Of a DNA stretch of 64,000 nt, positions 1 through 10,144 are shown one piece after another. Both the position numbers and the translations under genes were made by a program. The stretch's first letter is position 1. Every line of letters begins with the position of its first letter. The notes under the pieces were generated by a model. That model ran no database searches. It was not told the origin of the DNA and saw only the letters and a list, made by a program, of their open reading frames with translations. This DNA is from Ephydatia muelleri (taxonomy: Eukaryota > Porifera > Demospongiae > Spongillida > Spongillidae): contig JABACO010000024.1 of the NCBI GenBank assembly GCA_013339895.1, positions 2,428,746 to 2,492,745 on the forward strand, in the 5' to 3' direction.

Positions 1-200
1 GCTTTGCATCAACAGATGTTGTCCAACTACATCATCCAGTTTCACAGCAATCATAGACCAGTAGAATTGAATGCTATCATTGCTGGCTAGCTATCTAAGA
101 AATGGCGTCTTGCTTTACTTTTCAAAACTATCCAATGATTTTCTGTTAACAAATTCATAACCAAACATTCAATCTCGTAAAACAGATTATATATGCCTCA

Positions 201-389
201 TCATGCATATGGAACAAATCTCCACGATGTTTTGCTATAAGCCATTCCTAGTTTACTCCTAGTAAGTGCTTGTAACAGAGCCTTCACCCTTCTCACATAA
301 TCTTCACAACTGAGCACACTGTCTGTTACAGGTTGGTTTAGTATATTCAGGTCATCTTCAGTGCATGAGGTCAACATGCTCATTCCCAT
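201..389 (-). CDS. Hypothetical short exon, conserved in both duplicate copies
   Basis: A 62-codon minus-strand reading frame of unknown function. I do not recognise the product. The predicted peptide is identical in the second copy at 61716-61904, and the two nucleotide differences I see between copies both fall in third codon positions and are silent (one Val codon, one Asn codon). That is weak support for a coding role, because two changes are very few. It is mostly polar with a basic segment and has no obvious domain. It may be the 3' exon of the gene whose candidate exon ends at 481. Confidence 0.35.
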   Translation of the reverse strand: MGMSMLTSCTEDDLNILNQPVTDSVLSCEDYVRRVKALLQALTRSKLGMAYSKTSWRFVPYA

Positions 390-480
390 CGTGTTTTGTT
401 TTCACTTATACACGCATATTCCAACTAATTTCTCCTGCATGTGACGTATTCGCTTTGCAAAGGATCGTCAACGTACTTAC

Positions 481-803
481 CTCTAAAGCAACGCTTTGTA
501 AGCAATGTTTCCAAAGCATAAGAAGTTCAGATATCCGGGTTAGATGGCCTCTTCTCTTATTGTCAAAAAGCCTTTTTACTCTTTGGGATGCCGGTACGGG
601 CACAAATATCCTGACTATTTTCGCAGCAAAGCTCTCATGTCCTGGCCAGGTCATCGACCCTCGTGTCGAGTGCTGCTTCTTTTAATTTAGCCTGCTTCAT
701 TCTAGTTCTAGGAGTGTCTAACTTGCAGTCCTCTTCATCAAAAATGACACATTGAAGTATTGCGGTGGACATTCGCAGCCTTGTGAGCAGGTATCGTCGG
801 GAT
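481..803 (-). CDS. Candidate coding exon(s) with strong splice donor, unknown product
   Basis: On the minus strand a reading frame starting at an ATG at 654 runs to a consensus 5' splice donor (GTAAGTAC, bases 473-480), so the exon would end at 481. Upstream, about 660-803, another frame encodes a charged, possibly helical stretch (Arg/Lys/Glu-rich, containing FDEEDCKLDTPRTRMKQAK). Against the second copy (61996-62310) this stretch differs by a 6-bp indel that keeps the frame, which fits coding sequence. The two stretches are in different frames, so they are either separate exons or one is not real. I do not recognise a family. Confidence 0.35.
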
Positions 804-1746
804 CAGTGTATCCCGTACCGTTATAATTCCTTTATTCTATTATCTATACATTTGAAATCGTGATACCTAAAGCATAAAATCTTTTCAGTACTTCAATGTT
901 TGGCATTAGTTTTTGGAAAATGGTGAATGATATCACAAATCTGATTGCATATTTATGTCGATAAACTATATGTATCGAAAGCGTGAAGTTGTCACGTGAC
1001 TTTGTAAATTTTGGTTTGTGCAGCATGTTCAATAAGTGCGTTTTGGATTGTTTCTCCACCATTACGTGACGTATTGACCTGAATCTTGCTATATATATAT
1101 ACTACGTCAATGGCTCTACCGATCGTTCGAGTCGAGATTTCAACGCGGTAAACCGTTACAGTTTTGTCTCCAATTACGTGTTCTTATATGGAAACAGGTC
1201 ACGTGCGCCATACAGTGCGCGGGCAATGCTGGTGATAGTGTGAGTCACACCTTTGTTAGAGGCTTGAAGGGGGACTTATTCAGCAAAAAAGGGTAAAGTG
1301 GTCACTTTTTGCGCGACAACTGTACTTTTTTAGTAGTCAAAATCATAGTTTGGACAGTTAAGAGCATTGGTTTGCTAATTACTTGGTGTAGTGTTGCATC
1401 TGATGCGCGATAAATCATTTTGTACGCCATTTTGGCATCTTCTATCTTTGTGTACCTCCATCGCCTTCCCTGAGTGACCAATATCGCTTATTTTGTAAAA
1501 ACTGAGTGATCTCGCAGTATTGTATTGTATGGAAGAGGAATCGTAGCGTTGCGTCGTTCCAAAGCTTCGTTGTGCGAGTTTGGATAGGTCTAGTTTGTGT
1601 ACCTTTGCCGCCTTTTTAAAGCAAAAGAGCCAATTTTAAGTAGTGGATTTCTTGTGTAGATAGGTTGGCGTAATGCATGCGTGCCTTTTATTGAGATTGT
1701 CCATTTGGTGTGTCCTGAGTGCCTTTTCAAAGGTGACCATCCGCGA

Positions 1747-2124
1747 TGGGCAGACGATTTAGATTAAGTGACCCTCGCAAAAATGAGGAGCGGAAGGAAA
1801 AAAACGGGCCCTTCTTGTATCATTTCCACGTGCAACGCTAGTGGTGAATATGCCACATGGCATTTTACTGTCATCGCCCCCCTACCAACTCATTCAGAAC
1901 AGATTCACATGACACCTTCATTGTTGATATCATTACTAGTATCTTCCTTTCTAAGTGGACCAGTTCTGTCAGTTGCTGTCAGTTGTTCAGCTGGGCATGA
2001 AGCTATCAAAAATACCATTGCATCCACCTTGGGTCTTAACTTCTTCGTCTCCCCTTGTTGTGCAATGTTACGTTTCAAAGTATACCCATACAGCTACATG
2101 TATAGCAATGAGGGTTCAGTCTAA
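1747..2124 (+). CDS. Hypothetical first exon; frame differs between duplicate copies
   Basis: A plus-strand ATG at 1747 begins a basic peptide (MGRRFRLSDPRKNEERKEK). Here a run of seven A residues shifts it so that it ends soon after. The second copy (63262-63618) has six A residues and stays open for 118 codons. The later part contains a hydrophobic segment (LLISLLVSSFLSGPVLSVAV). It has no recognised domain. It may be a 5' exon, or a chance frame near a promoter. The one-base difference is a useful marker between the two copies. Confidence 0.25.
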
Positions 2125-2532
2125 CAAGTGCCTGGATGGAAATTTATAAGAAGCAGGAAAAGAAACTGACCCAAAAATCAAAAGGACTAAGAAAGCAACT
2201 TGTATAACATTTACATGTACAAGTATAGAGCAGCATCGCTGTTATATGGCTTCATTCCTGCTCTGCCCGCGTTAATTAGTGTTGATAAGCCTTGTTTCCA
2301 ATCCCTCTATATATTATCTCTGGTTGTGAAAATTTTACCAACAAGAATTCTTAATGGGCGTCACATTTACCTGTTATAGATAGGTAAGAGGTGTATGCAC
2401 TAGAAAAAACTAAAACACCAGTATAGTAGCTTACCTTCATTCGTCCAAACATGTAGGCATTGATTGTCGTCCATTTTGAAATGAATAACGTTTATTTTAT
2501 AAACTTTATTAATGAGTTTGTTCGCTGAATGG

Positions 2533-3048
2533 CTAAAGTTCACGGTTCTTTTCAGAGCCAAACACAGAGCCCTTCGTCAAGTCTATCTGCAAAATTTCTT
2601 CTCCAATAACTCTGGGACGGAAGATCATGTTGATACTGAGCAATGTAATTTCACTCAGTTCTGAAGGATTGGAGAGCAGCACTGTGGTTAAAAGAAGACA
2701 GCAGGAGTTGAAACTGCTAATCAAGATGAGGGAAGACATTGCAATAAGAATTGCAATAACACTTGCTCTAACTACATGAAGTGCAAGAGAGCTACTTGTG
2801 CCAAAAGAAGCGTTTATTCTTACATGGACGTTGCCACATGATTCATAATGTCCAATACACTTCCATGGTTCAGAAATGGTATTGTTATCAATTGCATTAC
2901 GAACTTCTGTTAAAAGACACATGACTGAAGCTACAGTGGATGTTTCATTCAAATTGAGGTCTTTTTTGTATTTGTGCTTGAACACCTTATCCTTAAGATA
3001 TTCCATTATCTCTTCAGCTTTGTTATCGTTCCAGCAACAAATAGTCAT
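2533..3048 (-). CDS. Hypothetical protein with one hydrophobic segment
   Basis: A 171-codon minus-strand frame. The N-terminal part is polar and lysine/glutamate-rich (NKAEEIMEYLKDKVFKHKY). A hydrophobic segment of about 20 residues near the middle (VVRASVIAILIAMSSLILIS) could be a membrane helix. The frame stays open a few codons upstream of the ATG and then meets a stop, so it could also be an internal exon with an acceptor near 3060. I do not recognise the family and see no partner nearby. It lies just beyond the duplicated block, so there is no paralogue in the window for a conservation test. Confidence 0.35.
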   Translation of the reverse strand: MTICCWNDNKAEEIMEYLKDKVFKHKYKKDLNLNETSTVASVMCLLTEVRNAIDNNTISEPWKCIGHYESCGNVHVRINASFGTSSSLALHVVRASVIAILIAMSSLILISSFNSCCLLLTTVLLSNPSELSEITLLSINMIFRPRVIGEEILQIDLTKGSVFGSEKNREL

Positions 3049-3675
3049 AAACTCTTCCCTAACATTACCTCAGCATCCACAAAATGAGTACACAGTGCTA
3101 AATGTTGTATATAACTTCAGCTGCTAAAAGAAATCTTATAATTGTTCTAATCCAGCCCTGTACACAATACATCATTCATGTAGTAACCTTTTGACAACGG
3201 TTTTCATATAACTTGTTCCTTATTTATTGAATAACAAGCATCGATGTAACTTTTGTAGACCTATTCTGCTTAGGGAAAGGAAAAAAAAAACATTATGCAT
3301 AATTATATGCCACACAAATAAATGTATACCTATGTCTAAATTTATTAACCCTCGGCCTCACTCTATTCCAGTATCTTTATTATGCAAAAATATAATAACT
3401 TGAGAATATTCTGTGCTGCATACTCAAATATAAATATAAAAATGATTTCGTATATTTGAAAACAGAACAAAGTGCCGGTGCATGAATTTAACCGACCCTA
3501 GGTATGGACTGAACTGCTAATGATTGTACGCACTACAGCAAATAAGGCTGCATTTAACTTGAATCAACTAATATTCATTCAATTACCTTGATTTTACATA
3601 TTCTCAGAAGTACAGTATATACTGTTTATGGTCACAGTACAAGCACATTACATCAAGTTCCCATTGTTTTTGTTG

Positions 3676-5271
3676 CTAATGAAACTTGTTCCAATCTTTT
3701 TCGAATATTTGGTACCACGAATAGCTCGATACTCCATATTTCTTCTTCATCTCCTGCCTTATCCTCCTTCTCTTCTGTCTCCTCATCTCCTCCCCACTCT
3801 CTTCATCTTCCTCCTTCCCACTCTTTTCATCTTCCTCCTCCTCACTGTCCTCATCATTTTCAACCTTTTCCTCCTCTTCCTTAACCTGTTTCTCCTTTTC
3901 TTCCGCTATACCTTCTTCTTTGCTATCACCCTCGCACACCTTCCTACCCCCATCTCCACTCACAAGGGCCTGACGTTGCTTACACCACTTGGGCACTCCA
4001 ACCAGTATCACAGCCTCCTGGTAGAAAAATTCAATAGACGCTTTGAAATACTCGTGGTGTCTGCCACGAAGTCCTCCACCTGCAATCTGCACCCACTTAG
4101 ACGTTCCTTGGCACCATGTGATCTTACTAGCATTGCAAGAGTCCTTACCGTAAAAAACCGTTGATGGTTTGGGCGGGTAGTCGTAGTCATCGTCATCACT
4201 GTACAGAAGGCCATCCTCATCAAATACAAACTTGTTAAATGCGGCAGCAATGTAGCCAGCCTTCCCATCCACCAGAGGCTTCACCACCACTGGGATACCA
4301 AGAGATCGCACCTCTGCATATATACAGTAGTCAGCACCTTTCAGTGTCAAGGGCAGGTGATCCACGCTGTTGAGGTACGCAAAGATATACTTGTGCTGAC
4401 ATCGGAACCCCAGAATGCATCCTTTCCTCATGAAATGGGGATTGGCGATGGCTTCCACCAGAAAATGCTTGAATCGGGCAATCTCTGGATTGGAGATCAG
4501 TGGAGCCACAGCATCTGCCTGCATGCCATACAAGTTATATGTCAAAGTTACTCTATATCCACTGGTCACTGGAAGAATCTCGTGTTCTACATTGCTGAAA
4601 AACGAAGCCCATTTTATCTTTCTGGACGGCTGATCCGGAGTAGAAGACCAATCAAAGTTCACTTTGTTTCCATGGTGATGAGTAACGAGGCTACCGCCAG
4701 TGAACTGGGTAGGTAGGCACACGACCAAACTCCCAAACATTTCCTTTGACTTGGGGGTATCCATGTGAGAGCGGAAGTGGCCGCCTGCTCCGTAGATGTT
4801 TAGCTTGTTCAGTTGGGTGCGAATGTTGGATACTTGGGGCACGAGCTTCTTGATTTCAAACTGGATGGATGTGCTGCTGACGGAAAAATCCGTGACGAAG
4901 CGATCAGGCTCTAATTTGAGAGCATCTCGGTAGGTTTTGTCGGCGACGGTTTCGCCGTTCAGACCAAAGCTGGCGACAGAGCATGCTTCTATCAGACCAA
5001 CCAAGGGCGACTCGCTGTCACTAGGAAAGGTTGCGGTATTCCATTGTCCGCTACTATTGCTGTATACAATGGTCGCACTTCCTTCCAGCTCTCCGCTGCA
5101 ACAGAAAGGAGCGTTGCATTTAGTGGCGAGATCACCGAGACTGGAAACAATTACTTCGCTGGCCTTCTCGCCTAGAGATCCTAGCCTTTTGCCTTTATCC
5201 ATGCCACAACGTATGAAACAGCAGCAGATATTACAAGCACATGCGTGCGCGCCCCACGTCTTGCCGGTCAC
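3676..5271 (-). CDS. 2-oxoglutarate/Fe(II)-dependent oxygenase (prolyl-hydroxylase-like fold)
   Basis: An uninterrupted, intronless 531-codon gene. The core around residues 165-270 shows the double-stranded beta-helix signature of 2OG-Fe(II) dioxygenases: an iron-binding HxD (HFRSHMD), a strand with GSLVVCLPTQFTGGSL, a distal iron-binding His (NVEHEI), and an Arg shortly after (GYRVTLTYNL) suited to binding 2-oxoglutarate. Family members hydroxylate protein or other substrates using O2; the substrate here is unknown. The C-terminal about 110 residues are Glu/Lys/Asp-rich, low complexity and probably charged coil, followed by a basic RRQKRRRIRQ patch that could act in nuclear targeting (inference). 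The first 23 residues are Cys-rich (CACNICCCFIRC). A second ATG at 5202 (MDKGKRLGSLGEK) may be the true start. Flanks are non-coding, and no lesions were seen. Confidence 0.85.
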   Translation of the reverse strand: MTGKTWGAHACACNICCCFIRCGMDKGKRLGSLGEKASEVIVSSLGDLATKCNAPFCCSGELEGSATIVYSNSSGQWNTATFPSDSESPLVGLIEACSVASFGLNGETVADKTYRDALKLEPDRFVTDFSVSSTSIQFEIKKLVPQVSNIRTQLNKLNIYGAGGHFRSHMDTPKSKEMFGSLVVCLPTQFTGGSLVTHHHGNKVNFDWSSTPDQPSRKIKWASFFSNVEHEILPVTSGYRVTLTYNLYGMQADAVAPLISNPEIARFKHFLVEAIANPHFMRKGCILGFRCQHKYIFAYLNSVDHLPLTLKGADYCIYAEVRSLGIPVVVKPLVDGKAGYIAAAFNKFVFDEDGLLYSDDDDYDYPPKPSTVFYGKDSCNASKITWCQGTSKWVQIAGGGLRGRHHEYFKASIEFFYQEAVILVGVPKWCKQRQALVSGDGGRKVCEGDSKEEGIAEEKEKQVKEEEEKVENDEDSEEEEDEKSGKEEDEESGEEMRRQKRRRIRQEMKKKYGVSSYSWYQIFEKDWNKFH

Positions 5272-5702
5272 GTGATGCCATTACAATGGACCTTGTCAAA
5301 AATAAAATTGACTTCTAGCCAAGACGTATGTGTGTATGTGTGCATGGCCTGTGTTCAAAAGTATGGATACTTTGATTAAGCTGTTTTTCGATTCAAAGTG
5401 AGATCAGGGTTTGTCATTTAGAGATCAAAGCCTGGAACCAATGCAACTACTGTCTTAAATAGCATTGATGCTGCTAGAGTATGCGTACAGGTGAATCTTA
5501 TGTGACTGCGACTGTACGCACATGGCATGATACATAGTGGAATATGATATCTTGTGTTCTTCAATGGAGTGCCTACTATCTATGGTGTACACTTTTTCCC
5601 TGTTTAGTTGCTATCATTATACATTATGTGAATGCTATTAAAGCGTCATACAGCGCAGAAGAAATAGGACTTGGTGCATGTTGAATTCACGCTTGAAAAC
5701 GG

Positions 5703-5891
5703 TTGGATGCAATATCAACGGATCAGGGGCCGAACTTTATTGCAGATGTGATTGAAGGTGTTAGTGAGGAGCACGTGAGATGTGCCTGCCATAAACTTCA
5801 ACTTTCAATTAACAACACTTTGGAGGTAGAGATGTTTATTACTTCAACTATTATGTTACCTTTTGAAGGAGTGAACATGCCTTTAGTCTAG
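5703..5891 (+). pseudogene. hAT-type transposase remnant
   Basis: A fragment of about 60 codons without an ATG (it opens with TTG and has a stop just upstream). It reads ISTDQGPNFIADV followed by HVRCACHKLQLSINNTL. This pattern, an Asp/Asn-rich catalytic stretch followed by a C-x-H-x-LQL segment, is the conserved core of hAT/ZBED-like transposases, which cut and paste DNA. The surrounding sequence carries no further transposase in frame and no terminal repeats that I can see. It is a dead fragment. A domesticated ZBED-type exon is less likely, since no splice sites frame it. Confidence 0.55.
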
Positions 5892-6135
5892 CTGCCTTTT
5901 AACAGCTTATTAATGTTGTTACATAATGTTGTGACATGAACTATTAATGTTGCAACATGAATTGCAAAAGAGACAGTAGAGTCCTGAGCTGCCGAAAATT
6001 GATACAGATGAATTTGGGGATGATCAACTTGTGATAGTTGGAGTATGAGATTTTACATAAGGTTGCAGCCATGGCCTTAATGTAATCAAAGCTGCGCAGT
6101 TGGAACTTAATATATAACAAGCCCCAGCATTGTTG

Positions 6136-6164
<29 letters not shown>
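6136..6164. repeat. GT microsatellite
   Basis: An uninterrupted (GT)n tract of about 14 units. Confidence 0.9.
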
Positions 6165-6167
<3 letters not shown>

Positions 6168-6288
6168 GAAAGAGGCAATTTATCATGCACTGCAGGAAAG
6201 GAAATATGCTCATTCCATCTTCCGTGCAGTAACGGGCAGCTGAGTGTGTGTTTCTGAAACCATTTTAGATTGCCACAGACCTCTTCCC

Positions 6289-6413
6289 AATAGACCGTTC
6301 CCTTTAAGAAGAACTCCGGATGTGACATCACTAATCAATGTACTTCACAAATTGGTTTAAGTATACGTTATTAATGAGTGATGTCACGTCCGGACTTTTG
6401 TAAAGGGTCTATT
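6289..6413. mobile_element. Short inverted-repeat element (MITE-like)
   Basis: The left arm starts AATAGACC and includes CTCCGGATGTGACATCACT. The reverse complement of the right arm starts AATAGACCC and includes GTCCGGACGTGACATCACT. The arms are about 45 bp, imperfect, and separated by about 35 bp. There is no coding capacity. No clear target duplication was found. Confidence 0.55.
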
Positions 6414-6999
6414 CACTGACTCCTTCGATCTAACTCCTTCAGCCATGCAGGCCTCAAAGTATTACTAAAATTGTGGGCTTTGCCTTTTTCTGTTAGGGGA
6501 GGGGAGGTTTGATCTGGGTATCTGTATAGACAAATTATAGTGCATTCTGATTTGTAAAATGTGAAAACATGAGTGGGGCTGTCGTCAAGTATGCATATTG
6601 AAGTGCTCATCAGCAATTATAATCGATGTCCAACACGACAACATACACACAGAAGGTCCTGTCAATAGTAGGCTTTCATCAATATCGTTAAAGCCAAGAC
6701 AAAGTAAAGAAGTAAAATGCTGACTTTACAGCAACCAGATTCACATAGTCACATCAAACTGAGACACTACCTTTAGGGAACGAAGGTTAGACAGTTCAAT
6801 ACAATTTTCCAGTAACTCAAACATCATGCAATATAAATGTGAGCATATTTTAAAAAGAAATCACATGCATGCAGACAAAAAATTGGAAAAGGGTCTCATA
6901 AACTTGAGTTAAATGTAATTTCTGAACATCTAGCTGGCATATTTCACAAACCTACAAATATTACAGAATGCAGAAGTGATTCCATACAAAAACATACAC

Positions 7000-7085
7000 A
7001 CACGCCCATGCCACACACACACACACGCACACATACACACGCACACACACACACACACACGCACACACACAAACGCACACACAGA
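7000..7085. repeat. AC-rich microsatellite tract
   Basis: Interrupted (CA)n with occasional CG and AT units, in the spacer downstream of the AGAP-like gene. Confidence 0.85.
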
Positions 7086-7335
7086 CATAAGGTATTGTCA
7101 ACTGGGACACTCATCAAATAGAATCGAGAGTAGATTCAATAACAGAAAATTGAAGAGAACAATACAATAGCAGAGAGCAAATGCATAAGAATACTGAAAG
7201 AAAAGAGGGGAAAAAAACAAACAAATAAAACAAACACAAAAAATGTACATGACCAATGGCTAACTATGTTTCCATGGAAATGAGTGTGCATATGCACACG
7301 GTGAATACAATACTGGAAATAAGAATGTTTGTTAA

Positions 7336-7512
7336 CTAACTAGGATAACTAGAAAGTCCCTCTAAGCTCCTAGCCGGGTGAAGCCTGGTATGTGTCATGG
7401 TGCTGTGGTTATTGGTGACTAGGAAGTTGAGACAGTCCTGATGCCCAGCCTCCTGGGCACACTGCATTGGTGTGCGCTTATTGGCATCAGACAAGTTCAT
7501 ATTTGCTCCATT
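7336..7512 (-). CDS. AGAP-like terminal exon, second ankyrin repeat
   Basis: The acceptor (CCAAAAG) precedes NGANMNLSDANKRTPMQCAQ, a typical ankyrin repeat, and the frame ends in a stop at 7336. Joined in phase to the preceding exon, it reads LLIW then NGANMNL, as in AGAP proteins. A short Ser/Pro tail follows. Confidence 0.7.
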   Translation of the reverse strand, partial: NGANMNLSDANKRTPMQCAQEAGHQDCLNFLVTNNHSTMTHTRLHPARSLEGLSSYPS

Positions 7513-7835
7513 CTTTTGGTAGAAGAAATGAGGGGCCAAAGTTAGCGTGCAAGTGGATTTGTAACATTCCCATCTCCACAGTGGTAATTAATGCTAGCTT
7601 GCATTGATACATGCATGTGCTATACTACTGTGGACTTGCATAATGACAAATGCATATATGGATTCATAACTAATGGTCTTGCATGCATGATACACGCCCA
7701 TATTTTCATTGCACCTATGTCATCCCGCCATGATGTGTTACTGCCCACCTTCTAACTCCTCCCCAGGGAACAGGGAGGCCCCTCCCTAACCCTCCATCCC
7801 CTCCACACACATAACACGCACACACACACACACAC

Positions 7836-8003
7836 CCAGATCAGCAGCTCCACAATGACGATCCTCCCCAAGGTACAGGCCAGATGGAGAGGGGTGCAGT
7901 CCTCCGGGGGCCCATGGAGTCTGTTGATCTCCTCTGGTGTGGCATGGGCCAGCACATTAAGACACCTGTGTATGTGGTCCTCCCTCACACAATCCATCAG
8001 TTG
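7836..8003 (-). CDS. AGAP-like ankyrin exon
   Basis: Encodes REDHIHRCLNVLAHATPEEI and then CTPLHLACTLGRIVIVELLIW, the ankyrin signature that follows the ArfGAP domain in AGAP proteins. The donor is GTGTGTG and opens into a CA-repeat intron. Confidence 0.7.
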
Positions 8004-8289
8004 CTATGGCAACACGGAGAGGAGGAAATGATTAGAGCTGCACACAGATCCATCATTATCATATATTACATGGGAATGAATTAACCATAATAATGCCATA
8101 GCACAGGCTTTGTGCGGGTTGCTCGCGAGTTGTGTATTAAGGAGTGGTAGGCATCATCCAACTAACAAACGCCTTGCATGCAACAGACAACGCTCACTTT
8201 GTGCAGAAATGATACCTTCCTGTACATGATGTGATATGTGGCCTCTACTGTACATGATGCTGTACCATGGCACACAGTTAATTTACTGA

Positions 8290-9155
8290 AAACATTATGC
8301 TCACCACCAGGTTATGCTTACCACCAGGTCATGCTTACCACCAGGTCATGCTTACCACCAGGTCATGCTCACCACCAGGTCATGCTTACCACCAGGTCAT
8401 GCTTACCACCAGGTCATGCTTACCACCAGGTCATGCTTACCACCAGGTCATGCTCACCACCAGGTCATGCTTACCACCAGGTCATGCTTACCACCAGGTC
8501 ATGCTTACCACCAGGTCATGCTTACCACCAGGTCATGCTTACCACCAGGTCATGCTTACCACCAGGTCATGCTTACCACCAGGTCATGCTCTTACCACCA
8601 GGTCATGCTTACCACCAGGTCATGGTTACCACCAGGTCATGCTTACCACCAGGTCATGCTTACCACCAGGTCATGCTTACCACCAGGTCATCCTCACCAC
8701 CAGGTCATGCTCACCACTAGGTCATACTCACCACCAGCTGGTCATGCTCACCACAGGTCATGCTCACCACCAGGTCATACTCACCACCAGCTGGTCATGC
8801 TCACCACAGGTCATGCTCACCACCAGGTCATGCTACCACCAGGTCATGCTTACCACCAGGTCATGCTTACCACCAGGTCATGCTTACCACCAGGTCATGG
8901 TTACCACCAGGTCATGCTTACCACCAGGTCATGCTTACCACCAGGTCATGCTTACCACCAGGTCATCCTCACCACCAGGTCATGCTCACCACTAGGTCAT
9001 ACTCACCACCAGCTGGTCATGCTCACCACAGGTCATGCTCACCACCAGGTCATACTCACCACCAGCTGGTCATGCTCACCACAGGTCATGCTCACCACCA
9101 GGTCATACTCACCACCAGCTGGTCATGCTCACCACCAGGTCATGCTCACCACTCC
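8290..9155. repeat. 17-bp minisatellite, about 50 copies, with higher-order structure
   Basis: The unit is ccaccaggtcatgctta with common variants (gctca, ctggtcat). The first half is homogeneous. From about 8580 variant units recur in the same order twice, giving a higher-order repeat of roughly 270 bp. All three plus frames are free of stops because the unit contains none; this is not a protein gene. It lies in an intron of the AGAP-like gene. Confidence 0.95.
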
Positions 9156-9417
9156 TTTCTTCCCTGGGTGTTTAAATGCCTCATCATTCATCTAGGCACT
9201 TGCCTACACATCCAAACACCCATCACTGCATCAGCAAATCAATTATCACACCCAAACCCATGATCCACCACTTTCCACACATAATTACCCACATTAATTC
9301 CACCTCATGGTACACACTCTACCCCCCTCTCCCTTCCCCTAACTCCCCTGGAGGTCTGCAAGAAGCCCATTTCATTTAGCCCCTCCCATTCCTCATCCCC
9401 AGCTCACCGCTGGTAAG

Positions 9418-9495
9418 CTCTCTCTATCAGCCGGCAGGTCAGCCAGGAACTCTTTGTCCACATACTTGGCTCTGATGAACTTTTCTCTCTCCTCC
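9418..9495 (-). CDS. AGAP-like exon between ArfGAP and ankyrin domains
   Basis: Reads EEREKFIRAKYVDKEFLADL, the conserved helix after the ArfGAP zinc finger. It is flanked by a clear acceptor (CTGCCAG) and donor (GTGAGC), and its phase matches both neighbours. Confidence 0.75.
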
Positions 9496-9800
9496 CTGGC
9501 AGGGCGAGAAGGTGACAAATATTTCCTCTACACACCATAACACTTGAACCATTACCTCATCTGCTCCCATACATGTAGGTACCGTAATATTTTAACCCTT
9601 TTGACTCTCCTTTGCACCATTTTAACCCATTACCTCCTCTCCCCACTTGCACATGCAATGCCACACCTTAGTTTGGATTCTAAGAATCTATTGGAACTCT
9701 TCGGAAGTGAAACCTCATCAATACCCCACATGCCTCCTCCCCTCTCCATTTCCAATGTAACCCCTTCTTGTCCATCCCCTCCTCACCCCATTCTCCCTCA

Positions 9801-10024
<224 letters not shown>

Positions 10025-10144
10025 CTGTATAAGCAAGTATGGAATAGTGTATTGTTGTGTTGAAGGAGAGGGGAAGGGGAGGAGGAAAATAGACAAAGAC
10101 AAGAAAGGAAGGGGAGAAGAGAGGAAGGTGCCGATATGATGAAA

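Larger units (their letters stand above)
1..2487. repeat. Left copy of a long direct duplication
   Basis: Bases 1-141 match 54642-54782 without indels, and bases 141-2487 match 61656-64000 at roughly 99% by eye, in the same orientation. The match runs off both window edges, so its full length is unknown. Differences are scattered substitutions plus small indels in a TA run near 1090 and an A run near 1800. The right copy is split by a 6.87-kb block (54783-61655) that is absent here. This can be a real tandem duplication with a unit near 54.6 kb, or two haplotypes joined in the assembly. Confidence 0.93.
5280..7335. other. Gene-poor spacer with transposon remnants
   Basis: No host gene was seen. 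It holds a hAT-like remnant (5703-5891), a GT microsatellite (6136-6164), a short inverted-repeat element (6289-6413) and an AC-rich tract (7000-7085). A 32-bp string starting at 6786 (ggttagacagttcaatac...) recurs at 14253. Confidence 0.7.

Noticed and set aside
844..1062. Minus-strand frame, longer in the second copy (62353-62763)
   Set aside because: The copies differ by a 2-bp TA-repeat indel inside the extended frame and there is no domain. Conservation is that of the whole duplicate, not of codons.
8290..9155. CRISPR-like array
   Set aside because: Tandem 17-bp units with no unique spacers, in a eukaryotic intron.
8238..9263. Long overlapping frames of up to about 290 codons rich in His, Thr and Pro
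   Set aside because: They are the 17-bp minisatellite read in three frames. The unit has no stop codon, so length is not evidence of coding.
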